The position numbers were made by a program, and so were the translations under genes. Shown piece after piece: positions 35,395 to 43,843 of a stretch of DNA of 64,000 nt; position 1 is the first letter of the stretch, and each line of letters begins with the position of its first letter. The stretch is from contig NZ_CP034683.1 in assembly GCF_003990335.1 (NCBI RefSeq), positions 2,184,501 to 2,248,500 on the forward strand, given 5' to 3'. The DNA is from Rheinheimera mangrovi. GTDB lineage: Bacteria; Pseudomonadota; Gammaproteobacteria; Enterobacterales; Alteromonadaceae. Below the pieces are notes generated by a model that was not told the origin of the DNA, searched no databases, and was given only the letters and a program-made list of their open reading frames with translations.

Positions 35395-37209
35395 ATGTTT
35401 GACGCCAAAAGCTTCCTGAAAACCGCGCCCCATATGCCGGGCGTGTATCGTATGCTGGATCAGAAAGAAACCGTCATTTATGTCGGTAAAGCTAAAGATC
35501 TGAAAAAACGCTTATCAAGTTATTTCCGCCAGAATCTGTCCGGTAGCAAAACCCGCGCTTTAGTCAGCCATATTCGCAGCGTAGAAATTACGGTCACACA
35601 AAGTGAAACTGAAGCGCTGATTTTAGAAAATAACCTGATTAAGCAGTACCTGCCGAAATACAATATTCTGCTTAGGGACGATAAGTCTTATCCATTTATT
35701 TTGATCACTAATCACAAACATCCTCGTATCAGCTCGCATCGTGGACCTCGTAAAGTGGAGGGGCAGTACTTTGGTCCTTATCCAAGCGCAGGTGCAGTGT
35801 GGGAAAGTTTAAAGCTGCTGCAAAAAGTATTTCCTATTCGCCAGTGTGAGGATGGCTTTTACCGCGCCCGCACCCGGCCTTGTTTGCAATACCAGTTAAA
35901 ACTCTGTTCAGCCCCTTGTGTTGGCAAAATTTCTGATGAAGATTATGCAGCTGAAGTAAAAAATACCTCGTTATTTTTGTCCGGCAAAAGCCAGCAGTTG
36001 ATCGAGCAACTGGTGCAGCAAATGGAAAAAGCCAGTAGCGAGATGGCCTTTGAAAAAGCAGCGCAGTTTCGCGATCAAATCGTCAGCTTACGCAAAGTAC
36101 AGGAACAGCAATACGTCAGCGGTGATCACGAAGAGATGGATGTGATAGCTCTGGAGTGGTCGCATGGTGTGGCTTGTATTCATGTGCTTTTTATCCGCGA
36201 TCATAAGGTGCTGGGCAGTAAGAATTTTTTCCCTAAAGTGCCGGCAGGTTCTGAGCCTGAAGAAATTTTACCGTCCTTTTTAGCCCAGTTTTATTTAAGT
36301 GGTGCCGGTGGCCAAATGGTGCCAAAAGAGCTGGTATTAAGCGAGCAGGTGGTTGATGACGAACAGCTGGCTCAGGCTATTGGCGAATTAGCGCAACGTA
36401 AAGTGAGTTTTGTTTATGCTAAACGTGGCGAAAAAGCACGGTATTTAGCTTTAGCGCAAAAAAATGCCCAACTGGCTGCTGCGACCAAGTTGTCTGTTAA
36501 AGAGCAGGTGGCAGTGCGTTATCGAGAGCTTAAACAGACGCTGAAGCTTGAGTTGTTGGAACGGATGGAATGTTTTGATATCAGCCACACCATGGGACAG
36601 TCGACTATTGCTTCTTGTGTGGTATTTGATGGGCAAGGGCCTAACAAAAGCGAATACCGCCGTTTTAATGTCGAAGGCATTACGCCCGGTGATGATTATG
36701 CCGCTATGTTATTCGCCTTGAATAAGCGCTATGGCAAGCTAACCGATGAAAGCCGTATTCCTGATTTGATTTTAATAGACGGTGGCCAGGGGCAGTTGAC
36801 TCAGGCGATTAACTTTTTCAGTGATTGGCCTTTTGCTAAAAAACCCTTATTGGTTGGGGTGGCCAAAGGCACCAGTCGTAAACCTGGCCTTGAAACATTA
36901 ATTTTACCGGACAATCCTGCAGGTTTTTCTCTTGCTTCTGAATCACCGGCTTTGCATTTAGTTCAGCAAATCCGCGACGAAGCACACCGTTTTGCTATCA
37001 CCGGCCATCGTAATAAACGCGGTAAAGCCATCATTAAAAGCCCGTTAGAAAATATCGAAGGAGTAGGTGAGAAACGCCGACAAGCTTTGTTACAATACCT
37101 CGGAGGTTTGCATGGCGTGATGCAAGCTTCTGTGGACGAACTCGCGACAGTACCGGGAATTTCCAGGCAACAGGCCGAAAAGATTTACCAGGCATGTCAC
37201 AATAACTAA
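35395..37209 (+). CDS. uvrC: Excinuclease ABC subunit C
   Basis: The 604-residue protein has a GIY-YIG nuclease domain at the N terminus (HMPGVYRML; VIYVGKAKDLKKRLSSYF), a Cys-rich segment, a UVR motif (EKAAQFRDQI), an RNase H-like second nuclease domain (FDISHTMGQSTIASCVVF; LILIDGGQGQL) and tandem HhH motifs at the C terminus (IEGVGEKRRQALLQYLGG). It makes both incisions in nucleotide excision repair after UvrAB damage recognition. It is 24 bases downstream of uvrY and six bases before the pgsA open frame. Confidence 0.97.
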   Translation: MFDAKSFLKTAPHMPGVYRMLDQKETVIYVGKAKDLKKRLSSYFRQNLSGSKTRALVSHIRSVEITVTQSETEALILENNLIKQYLPKYNILLRDDKSYPFILITNHKHPRISSHRGPRKVEGQYFGPYPSAGAVWESLKLLQKVFPIRQCEDGFYRARTRPCLQYQLKLCSAPCVGKISDEDYAAEVKNTSLFLSGKSQQLIEQLVQQMEKASSEMAFEKAAQFRDQIVSLRKVQEQQYVSGDHEEMDVIALEWSHGVACIHVLFIRDHKVLGSKNFFPKVPAGSEPEEILPSFLAQFYLSGAGGQMVPKELVLSEQVVDDEQLAQAIGELAQRKVSFVYAKRGEKARYLALAQKNAQLAAATKLSVKEQVAVRYRELKQTLKLELLERMECFDISHTMGQSTIASCVVFDGQGPNKSEYRRFNVEGITPGDDYAAMLFALNKRYGKLTDESRIPDLILIDGGQGQLTQAINFFSDWPFAKKPLLVGVAKGTSRKPGLETLILPDNPAGFSLASESPALHLVQQIRDEAHRFAITGHRNKRGKAIIKSPLENIEGVGEKRRQALLQYLGGLHGVMQASVDELATVPGISRQQAEKIYQACHNN

Positions 37210-37239
37210 AAATTTGTGCCGACTTTGAGAAGTAGTGTT

Positions 37240-37782
37240 ATGTGGAATATTCCAAATCTGTTGACTCTGTTCCGATTGTGTTTGATCCCGGTTTGTTTAT
37301 TCTGCTTCTACTCTGAACTGGAACACGCCCGTTTTTTTGCTGCTTTTGCTTTTTGGTTTGCCGCTATCACGGACATGTTGGATGGTTACATAGCGCGTAA
37401 AATGCAATTAATGACGCCCTTTGGCGCATTTTTAGACCCGGTCGCAGACAAACTGATGGTTGCAGCGGCCTTAGTGCTGATTGCTGTGGATATGCAAACC
37501 TTGTGGGTGACCATTCCGGCTTTTATTATGATTAGCCGCGAGATTTTAATTTCTGCCTTGCGTGAATGGATGGCGGGCGTAGGACAACGTGCTCAGGTTG
37601 CCGTATCGGAAGTGGGCAAATACAAAACAGCGGCTCAGATGTTGGCTTTGATTGGCTTAATTTGGCAACCCGTTGATTGGCTGACCGATTTAAGTATGGC
37701 ATTACTGTATATCGCTACTTTATTGACGGTCTGGTCTATGCTGGTTTATTTAAAAGCTTCCTGGCCATCGCTGAGTAAATAA
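37240..37782 (+). CDS. pgsA: Phosphatidylglycerophosphate synthase
   Basis: The 180-residue membrane protein has the CDP-alcohol phosphotransferase motif in TDMLDGYIARKM and GAFLDPVADKLM (D..DG..AR...G...D...D). It makes phosphatidylglycerol phosphate from CDP-diacylglycerol and glycerol 3-phosphate. The ATG at 37240 gives WNIPNLLTLFR at the N terminus, as in E. coli; upstream GTG codons (37216, 37234) are in frame but less likely. Confidence 0.94.
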   Translation: MWNIPNLLTLFRLCLIPVCLFCFYSELEHARFFAAFAFWFAAITDMLDGYIARKMQLMTPFGAFLDPVADKLMVAAALVLIAVDMQTLWVTIPAFIMISREILISALREWMAGVGQRAQVAVSEVGKYKTAAQMLALIGLIWQPVDWLTDLSMALLYIATLLTVWSMLVYLKASWPSLSK

Positions 37783-37854
37783 GCGGAAAAAGTTTGCAAA
37801 AACAGCAGTGAAGCTACTTTTTGAGCAAACGAATTTAAAAGCATAAATTTGTGG

Positions 37855-37882
37855 TTGACGTAAAAGCATAAACCAGTAGAAT
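37855..37882 (+). promoter_or_regulatory. Promoter of the Gly-Cys-Leu-Gly tRNA cluster
   Basis: -35 TTGACG and -10 TAGAAT are separated by 16 bases, 33 bases before the first tRNA. Confidence 0.7.
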
Positions 37883-37915
37883 GCGTCTCGTGTTACGGCG
37901 AATGGCCAGTTTAAA

Positions 37916-37991
37916 GCGGGCATAGCTCAGTTGGTAGAGCGCGACCTTGCCAAGGTCGAGGTCACGAGTTCGAGCCTCGTTGCCCGCTCCA
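37916..37991 (+). tRNA. tRNA-Gly (GCC), copy 1
   Basis: 76-nt cloverleaf; acceptor GCGGGCA pairs with TGCCCGC, anticodon loop TTGCCAA (GCC), T-loop GTTCGAGCC, CCA encoded. Confidence 0.97.
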
Positions 37992-38006
37992 AGTCGTACG
38001 CCAGAT

Positions 38007-38080
38007 GGCGGGTTGGCAGAATGGCCATGCAGCGGATTGCAAATCCGTCCACCTCGGTTCGACTCCGGGACCCGCCTCCA
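38007..38080 (+). tRNA. tRNA-Cys (GCA)
   Basis: 74-nt cloverleaf; acceptor GGCGGGT pairs with ACCCGCC, anticodon loop ATTGCAAAT region (GCA), CCA encoded. Confidence 0.96.
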
Positions 38081-38137
38081 TTTAACGTCGTACTTGGTTA
38101 GATGCTGTTGGCTGTAATACAAAATTGAAAAGTGTTT

Positions 38138-38224
38138 GCCCGGGTGGTGAAATCGGTAGACACAAGGGATTTAAAATCCCTCGCTCGAAAGGGCGTGCCG
38201 GTTCAAGTCCGGCCCCGGGCACCA
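38138..38224 (+). tRNA. tRNA-Leu (TAA)
   Basis: 87-nt class II tRNA; acceptor GCCCGGG pairs with CCCGGGC, anticodon stem GGGAT/ATCCC with anticodon TAA, variable arm, CCA encoded. Confidence 0.96.
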
Positions 38225-38299
38225 TCTCAACAGCAATATGTTGAGATAAGCTGAAAAATGTTAAATACCAAAGCAGGTTGTTATCTGCAAAATGCCTAA

Positions 38300-38375
38300 G
38301 CGGGCATAGCTCAGTTGGTAGAGCGCGACCTTGCCAAGGTCGAGGTCACGAGTTCGAGCCTCGTTGCCCGCTCCA
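38300..38375 (+). tRNA. tRNA-Gly (GCC), copy 2
   Basis: Identical over its 76 nt to the first tRNA-Gly of the cluster, by direct reading. It ends the cluster before a strong terminator. Confidence 0.97.
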
Positions 38376-38381
38376 AATTAG

Positions 38382-38408
38382 AAAAAGCAGCCTTAGAGCT
38401 GCTTTTTT
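38382..38408 (+). terminator. Terminator of the tRNA cluster
   Basis: AGCAGC / GCTGCT stem with a 6-nt loop, flanked by an A-run and six T residues. Confidence 0.88.
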
Positions 38409-38513
38409 GCTTTTGAGCCTAAAACATGTTGTCTTTGCATCTTTAGCTTTCAGTTTTTCGTATAAAAGACGCAAAAAGCGGCCTTGGCCACTTCTTGCTG
38501 TCCGTTCAAGTGT

Positions 38514-39938
38514 TTAACTCACCAATTGTGGCCCTAACCATAAACTAAACAGGCTAATAGCCGCTATACCGACCAGATTCAATACTAAACCTGCTCTGAC
38601 CATGTCTTTGATCTGTAACTTACCTGACGCAAACACTATAGCGTTAGGAGGCGTGGCCACGGGCAGCATAAAGGCAAAACTGGCAGCCAGGGCCGCTGGT
38701 ACTACTAGATACAGCGGTGATAACTCCATAGAAACAGCAACAGGGCCTAATAGCGGCAGGAAGGCAGCTGCTGTTGCGGTATTGCTGGTTACCTCAGTCA
38801 GGAAGATAATCAGACTGGTAACGGCGATCAATAGTAGGATAGGTGGCACGCCCTGTAGTAACTGCAGCTGTTGCGCCAGGAGTTCAGCCACACCGGTTTT
38901 TTGGATTTGATCGGCCATACTCAAACCGCCACCAAACAACAATAAAACGCCCCAAGGCAGATTCTGACTGTCTTTCCATTCCAACAAGGTAGTGCCAGAA
39001 CCTTTTTCTCCCGGTAATAAAAACAATAAAGCGGCGGCGCAAAGTGCAATGACAGTGTCGCTGATAGGCAGCCCAGTCCATTTCACTAACCATTGCTGAC
39101 TGATCCAGCTTAATGCTGCCAGAGCAAACACCATCAGCACCAACTTTTGTGAACGAGACATCAGGCCTAGCGCTTTTAACTGCTCTGGAGTGTCATTTTG
39201 GCCAGAGTCAGATGCAGGCATACGGAAATGGATTTTAGTCAGCCACAACCAACAAACTAAAAGCATGGTCAGCGCCAACGGAACACCCAATATCATCCAG
39301 TCTGCAAAGCTGACTTGAATGTCATAACTTTTCGACATATAAGCAGCCAGTAAAGCATTTGGAGGTGTACCAATGAGAGTTGCAACACCGCCGATACTGG
39401 CACTGTAGGCAATCCCCAACAAGACCGCTTTACCAAACTGATCCTGGGTTGACGCATTCGCCATGGCAATGATAGACAAGCCGATGGGCAGCATCATCAC
39501 GGATGTGGCGGTGTTGGACATCCACATCGATAAAAAAGCAGTGACACCCATTAAGGCTGCTATTTGTAAACCCGGAGAAGTGCCGACTAAAGATAGCGCT
39601 TTTAGTGCGATACGCCGGTGTAAATTAGTTTTTTCCATCGCTATAGAGAGGAAAAAGCCACCGAAAAATAAAAAGATCAACGGATGAGCATAAGGAGAGG
39701 TCGCAGCATCTAGTTTATCTATGCCCAATAAAGGAATAAAAATCATAGGTAACAAAGAGGTGACAGGGATAGGTACAATTTCGGTGATCCACCAAAGCAC
39801 CATCCAGGCCATTAGGCCTGTCACCATCCATGCTGCCTGGCTCATTTCAGTAACCGGAGGGGGCAAAAAAATAGTCAATAAGAGTAATAAGGGACCGCAG
39901 AGCAGAAGTAAGCGGCTGGTAATTGGTGACATAGACAA
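38514..39938 (-). CDS. DASS-family sodium/dicarboxylate symporter
   Basis: The 474-residue protein has about twelve membrane segments and the two SNT-type substrate/sodium motifs of the DASS (SLC13) family: WMSNTATSVMMLPIG and EVTSNTATAAAFLPLLG. Other hallmarks are WWITEIVPIPVTSLLP and VATPPNAIVFASG. The family imports succinate, malate, fumarate or related anions with Na+. It follows dctA and the porin on the same strand behind a small hairpin, so it is probably part of the same dicarboxylate regulon. Confidence 0.92.
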   Translation of the reverse strand: MSMSPITSRLLLLCGPLLLLLTIFLPPPVTEMSQAAWMVTGLMAWMVLWWITEIVPIPVTSLLPMIFIPLLGIDKLDAATSPYAHPLIFLFFGGFFLSIAMEKTNLHRRIALKALSLVGTSPGLQIAALMGVTAFLSMWMSNTATSVMMLPIGLSIIAMANASTQDQFGKAVLLGIAYSASIGGVATLIGTPPNALLAAYMSKSYDIQVSFADWMILGVPLALTMLLVCWLWLTKIHFRMPASDSGQNDTPEQLKALGLMSRSQKLVLMVFALAALSWISQQWLVKWTGLPISDTVIALCAAALLFLLPGEKGSGTTLLEWKDSQNLPWGVLLLFGGGLSMADQIQKTGVAELLAQQLQLLQGVPPILLLIAVTSLIIFLTEVTSNTATAAAFLPLLGPVAVSMELSPLYLVVPAALAASFAFMLPVATPPNAIVFASGKLQIKDMVRAGLVLNLVGIAAISLFSLWLGPQLVS

Positions 39939-39953
39939 TCCTTACTAAAAGAA

Positions 39954-39972
39954 ACCGGAGCCTAGCTCCGGT
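39954..39972 (-). terminator. Hairpin between porin and DASS genes
   Basis: ACCGGAGC / GCTCCGGT with a 3-nt loop; on the minus strand TTTCTTTT follows. It lies 5 bases after the porin stop and may be a partial terminator that lowers expression of the symporter. Confidence 0.65.
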
Positions 39973-39976
39973 GTGA

Positions 39977-40933
39977 TCAGAACAAAAACTTAAGGCCTAA
40001 AGCAGCCGCATGATCGTTGTCGGTTTCGAAATTGAGTTTGGACAGAAGCAAGTAAGTCGTCAAATTGTTTCGCCATTGATAGTCCAATCCAATGTTATTC
40101 AGACGCGCGCTTTCAGCATGGCGGGTTTGGCTGTCATCCTTTTGCCATTGCCATTTGTAAGTCCAGTCGCCGCGCTGATAGCTCAATTGGGCCAGCCATG
40201 CATCGCCCTCGGTGTTGCGTACCACATGTTCACTGTGTTGATACATCAGGCCAGCGGCAAGTACAGCACCGTCCAGTTGCCACAATGGCATTTGAGCCAA
40301 CAAACGTTCTGCTGTGATGTTATTCAGCTTATCCGTTCGGCCATAGGCCAAATAAAGTGGATGTTTTTTTAATGCAGGGTCGCCATATCCCAACACCCAA
40401 TCATAACCACCTGCAACCTCGTCGCTGGCTCCCGTTTGATAGGTGGCGGAAAAGTTAAAGCCTGCAATAGTAGGCGACTGGTAGCCAATCACATTTTCCA
40501 GCCTGTCCTGACCCGGTGTAATTTGTGCTAAATCTGCAACTGTCTCGTTAAATAAATCGATTTTACCTTCAGACTTTTTAAACTTAGTGTCGTTTTTACC
40601 AAACACCAGTTCGCCATACGTACCGGCAACGCCAATATAGGTATTACGTGAACCCAATCTGTGATCTTTGTTGGCATGGTCCAGGCCGTTGACCTGCCAC
40701 TCATAAACTGCAATAACAGCCAGCCCATCGGTCAAGTGATGTTTGGCTTTGACACCTAAACGAGAGAAGGGGGCTTCAATCTGCCGACCCTCATCGGCAT
40801 AACGATACAGGCCTTTATCAACGTCCAGAGCTTGTAGTTCAAGTTTGCCGTACCAATCCCATTCAAAGGCACTGGCGGCCGGGCTAAAAGCAAGAGTGGT
40901 ACAAATAGCAGCAGATAAATACGACTTAACCAT
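39977..40933 (-). CDS. Outer-membrane porin, dicarboxylate-linked
   Basis: The 318-residue protein has a signal peptide ([16 protein letters not shown]) then [19 protein letters not shown] and [24 protein letters not shown], typical of Gram-negative trimeric porins (OmpC/Porin_4 type), and a terminal LGLKFLF with C-terminal Phe for BAM recognition. The ATG at 40933 lies within the last codons of dctA (8-base overlap), so translation is coupled to the transporter. This makes a dedicated outer-membrane route for C4-dicarboxylates likely; specificity is inferred from the operon. Confidence 0.87.
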   Translation of the reverse strand: MVKSYLSAAICTTLAFSPAASAFEWDWYGKLELQALDVDKGLYRYADEGRQIEAPFSRLGVKAKHHLTDGLAVIAVYEWQVNGLDHANKDHRLGSRNTYIGVAGTYGELVFGKNDTKFKKSEGKIDLFNETVADLAQITPGQDRLENVIGYQSPTIAGFNFSATYQTGASDEVAGGYDWVLGYGDPALKKHPLYLAYGRTDKLNNITAERLLAQMPLWQLDGAVLAAGLMYQHSEHVVRNTEGDAWLAQLSYQRGDWTYKWQWQKDDSQTRHAESARLNNIGLDYQWRNNLTTYLLLSKLNFETDNDHAAALGLKFLF

Positions 40934-42263
40934 GCTGCACCTCCGCTGTTGCAGCTGTTGTAGCGGCCGCAGTCGCTGATGGACTGTGTTGTTCAGGTGT
41001 TGCACCTTGCGCCAGCTCTCTGTCCAGTTGTGCTGTGTCCAATTCACCACACCATTTTGAAACTACTAAAGTGGCTACACCATTTCCTATTAAGTTGGTT
41101 AAAGCCCGTGCTTCAGACATAAATCTGTCTATACCTAAAATCAAGGCGATACCAGCAACAGGCACTGAGCCTACCGAAGCTAGAGTGGCAGCTAAGACAA
41201 TAAAACCACTGCCTGTCACGCCAGCCGCGCCTTTAGAGGTCACTAATAACACCGCAAGCAAAGTCAGTTGCTGAGTTAAATCCATTGGTGTATCTGTGGC
41301 TTGTGCAATAAATACAGCGGCCATGGTCAGATAAATGGCAGTACCGTCGAGGTTAAAGGAATAGCCTGTTGGGATCACTAAACCTACAGTGGATTTAGTG
41401 GCTCCCAGTTTTTCCAGTTTCGCCATCATACGGGGTAGTACTGATTCAGAAGACGATGTGCCTAAAACAATCAGCAATTCCTCTTTGATATAGCGGATAA
41501 ATTTGGTGATTGAAAAGCCGTGGTAGCGACATATAGCGCCCAGCACCACAAAAATAAAGACTAAGCAGGTCAGGTAAAACGTAGCCATTAAACCAGCTAA
41601 AGACCACAAAGTCGCAATGCCGTATTTACCTATGGTAAATGCCATAGCGCCAAAAGCACCAATAGGCGCAACTTTCATCAGCATATGCACAATGGCAAAT
41701 AATACTTCTGAGCTTTTTTCCACATAACCAAAAATCAGATTCTGCCGGCCACCCAAACGCTGCAACGCAAAACCAAAAAGGATAGAAAAAAACAACACTT
41801 GCAGCATGTCGCCGCGGGCAAAAGCATCAAATACGCTGCTAGGGATCACATTCAGTAAAAAGTCTGTAGTGCTTTGCATCTGATCCGGAGCTGTGTATTT
41901 ACTGATGGATTGCTGGTCAAGGCTGGCAGGGTCTATATGCATGCCCACACCAGGTTTGACAACATTAATCACCACTAAACCTATGACCAAAGCTATGGTA
42001 GAGACAATTTCGAAATAGAGCAGGGCGTAACCACCGGTTTTACCGACTTTTTTCATGTCTTCCATACCTGCTATACCCACAACGACGGTACAAAAGATAA
42101 TGGGCGCGATAATCATTTTAATCAGCTTAATAAAAGCTGTACCCAGCGGTTGCATGGCGGTACCAAGCTCCGGGTAAAAATGGCCTAAAAAGATACCTAT
42201 ACTGATGGCGACTAACACCTGGATATACAGGCTGGATAACAGCTTTATGGCTTTATTTTTCAT
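40926..42263 (-). CDS. dctA: C4-dicarboxylate/proton (Na+) symporter DctA
   Basis: The 445-residue protein is a DAACS-family transporter: [21 protein letters not shown], helical hairpin [19 protein letters not shown] with the serine-rich loop, [20 protein letters not shown] (binding NxDG), and [22 protein letters not shown]. It imports succinate, fumarate and malate across the inner membrane. A sigma-54 promoter and DctD-like sites lie upstream, and dctB-dctD precede it. Confidence 0.95.
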   Translation of the reverse strand: MKNKAIKLLSSLYIQVLVAISIGIFLGHFYPELGTAMQPLGTAFIKLIKMIIAPIIFCTVVVGIAGMEDMKKVGKTGGYALLYFEIVSTIALVIGLVVINVVKPGVGMHIDPASLDQQSISKYTAPDQMQSTTDFLLNVIPSSVFDAFARGDMLQVLFFSILFGFALQRLGGRQNLIFGYVEKSSEVLFAIVHMLMKVAPIGAFGAMAFTIGKYGIATLWSLAGLMATFYLTCLVFIFVVLGAICRYHGFSITKFIRYIKEELLIVLGTSSSESVLPRMMAKLEKLGATKSTVGLVIPTGYSFNLDGTAIYLTMAAVFIAQATDTPMDLTQQLTLLAVLLVTSKGAAGVTGSGFIVLAATLASVGSVPVAGIALILGIDRFMSEARALTNLIGNGVATLVVSKWCGELDTAQLDRELAQGATPEQHSPSATAAATTAATAEVQHG

Positions 42264-42313
42264 TGTTATTGTCTCTCTGATTATGGAGAAAATCTCCCTG
42301 TCAGACAGTCAAT

Positions 42314-42329
42314 AGCAAAGAGAACGCCA
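42314..42329 (-). promoter_or_regulatory. Sigma-54 (-24/-12) promoter of dctA
   Basis: On the minus strand the sequence reads TGGCGTTCTCTTTGCT: GG and GC dinucleotides sit 10 bases apart as in TGGCACG-N4-TTGCW. It ends about 50 bases before the dctA start. Confidence 0.82.
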
Positions 42330-42399
42330 GCTTTTCGGTCTCAAAAATATTGTTTAAATACAGTGGTTTACGTGTTTAGTTTTTGAGTTAGATAAAGGC

Positions 42400-42419
42400 T
42401 TGTGCGGATTTCCGCACAA
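42400..42419. promoter_or_regulatory. DctD upstream activating site 1
   Basis: Perfect palindrome TTGTGCGG-ATTT-CCGCACAA, closely matching the rhizobial DctD-binding consensus. It is about 80 bases upstream of the sigma-54 promoter. Confidence 0.82.
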
Positions 42420-42433
42420 ATAAAAATGAGTGC

Positions 42434-42452
42434 TGTCACCAAATCCACACAA
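42434..42452. promoter_or_regulatory. DctD upstream activating site 2 (imperfect)
   Basis: On the minus strand TTGTGTGGATTTGGTGACA repeats the left half of site 1 (TTGTG-GGATTT) but not the right half. Tandem strong and weak sites are usual for DctD. Confidence 0.5.
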
Positions 42453-42460
42453 GAGCACAA

Positions 42461-43843
42461 TTAGTCTTCGTGTTTATCCAGAAAATCTCGGCGGGTCAGT
42501 TGGTATTTCGCCATTTTGTCGTACAAAGTTTTGCGGGGTAAATCCAACTCGGTCATCACAGCTTTAATAGCGCCTTTGTGTTGATTTAACGCCTCTTCGA
42601 GTAGCATTTTTTCGTAGTACTCAACCCGCTGTTGCAAACTCATGCTGCCTGTGATGCCATGCTCAGCCTTGTGTGGCTGCTGGCTAAACGCAATTTCGGC
42701 CCCCATCAACACATAACGCTCAGCCATATTTCGCAACTCACGCACATTGCCAGGCCACTGGTGCTGCGCCAATTGCTGTAGTTCTGTGCTTTTAAGCGGA
42801 ATATATTCTTTATGAAAACGTGCGGCTGCGATACGGGCAAAATGTGAAAACAACAAAAACACGTCGTCTTTTCGCTGACGCAAAGCAGGCAGATGTAAGT
42901 CCACCAAAGACAAGCGGTAATACAAGTCGCTGCGAAATTCCCCTGTATTTGCCAGCTGCTTTAAGTCTGCTTTACTGGCTGCAATCACCCTGATGTCCAG
43001 ATCGATAGCCTGATTTGAACCCAGGCGGGTGACTTTACGCTCTTCCAGCACCCGCAATAGTTTCACCTGTAAAGACAGAGGTGTACTTTCTATTTCATCC
43101 AACAGCAAAGTACCACCGTTGGCAAACTCAAACTTACCAATACGTTTTTTATCTGCTCCGGTAAAAGCGCCAGCTTCGGCGCCAAATAACTCACTTTCAA
43201 TCAACTGCTCAGGAATGGCACCACAGTTAATGGCAACAAAATTGTGCTGACGTCTGTCGCTTTGTTCATGCAGATAACGAGCGACCAGTTCTTTTCCTGT
43301 GCCGGTTTCACCATAAATAAGTACGTCAGCGGGGGCGTTGATCACTGCATCCAAAGTACGACGCAGCTGCTGCATAGCCGGGCTTTGCCCTAAGATCCGT
43401 AAACCTGGTTGTTGTTCCCGTTCGACCGCTGCTTTTAACTGACGGTTTTCCAGTACTAAATGACGTTTTTCCAAAGCACGGCGGCTGACTTCAACCAGAT
43501 GATCGTTATCAAAGGGTTTTTCCAGAAAATCATAGGCGCCTTGTTGCATCGCTTTCACCGCAAGGGATACAGCGCCATAACCTGTTAGCAGCACGACTGG
43601 GATTTCGGCGTCTATGGCATGAATTTTCTGCAGCAATTCCAGACCGTTTAAAGCAGGCATATGCATATCGGTAATGACGATGCCATTGAATGCGGTGCTG
43701 ATGCGACTCAGCACATCACCAGGGTTGGCTGTGACTGCGCAAGGCACATCTTCCAGCTTAAACAACTGGCTGACTGCACTTCGAATATCAGCTTCGTCGT
43801 CAATAAAAATAACAGCTGGAAGCTGCTGTTCTATGTTTGCCAT
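42461..43843 (-). CDS. dctD: C4-dicarboxylate response regulator DctD
   Basis: The 460-residue protein has a receiver domain (VIFIDDEADIRSAV; phospho-acceptor in GIVITDMHMPALNG), an AAA+ sigma-54 interaction domain (GETGTGKELVARYLH Walker A; ESELFGAEAGAFTGADKKR with GAFTGA; GGTLLLDEIE Walker B) and a Fis-type HTH at the C terminus (IKAVMTELDLPRKTLYDKMAKY). It activates sigma-54 transcription of dctA when phosphorylated by DctB. It abuts dctB (zero-base gap) and ends 41 bases before the second UAS. Confidence 0.95.
   Translation of the reverse strand: MANIEQQLPAVIFIDDEADIRSAVSQLFKLEDVPCAVTANPGDVLSRISTAFNGIVITDMHMPALNGLELLQKIHAIDAEIPVVLLTGYGAVSLAVKAMQQGAYDFLEKPFDNDHLVEVSRRALEKRHLVLENRQLKAAVEREQQPGLRILGQSPAMQQLRRTLDAVINAPADVLIYGETGTGKELVARYLHEQSDRRQHNFVAINCGAIPEQLIESELFGAEAGAFTGADKKRIGKFEFANGGTLLLDEIESTPLSLQVKLLRVLEERKVTRLGSNQAIDLDIRVIAASKADLKQLANTGEFRSDLYYRLSLVDLHLPALRQRKDDVFLLFSHFARIAAARFHKEYIPLKSTELQQLAQHQWPGNVRELRNMAERYVLMGAEIAFSQQPHKAEHGITGSMSLQQRVEYYEKMLLEEALNQHKGAIKAVMTELDLPRKTLYDKMAKYQLTRRDFLDKHED

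Noticed and set aside
37835..38122. 95-codon minus-strand ORF across the tRNA cluster
   Set aside because: It is antisense to tRNA-Gly and tRNA-Cys; the apparent protein (PESNRGGRICNPL-type wording) is a known artefact of tRNA complement translation.
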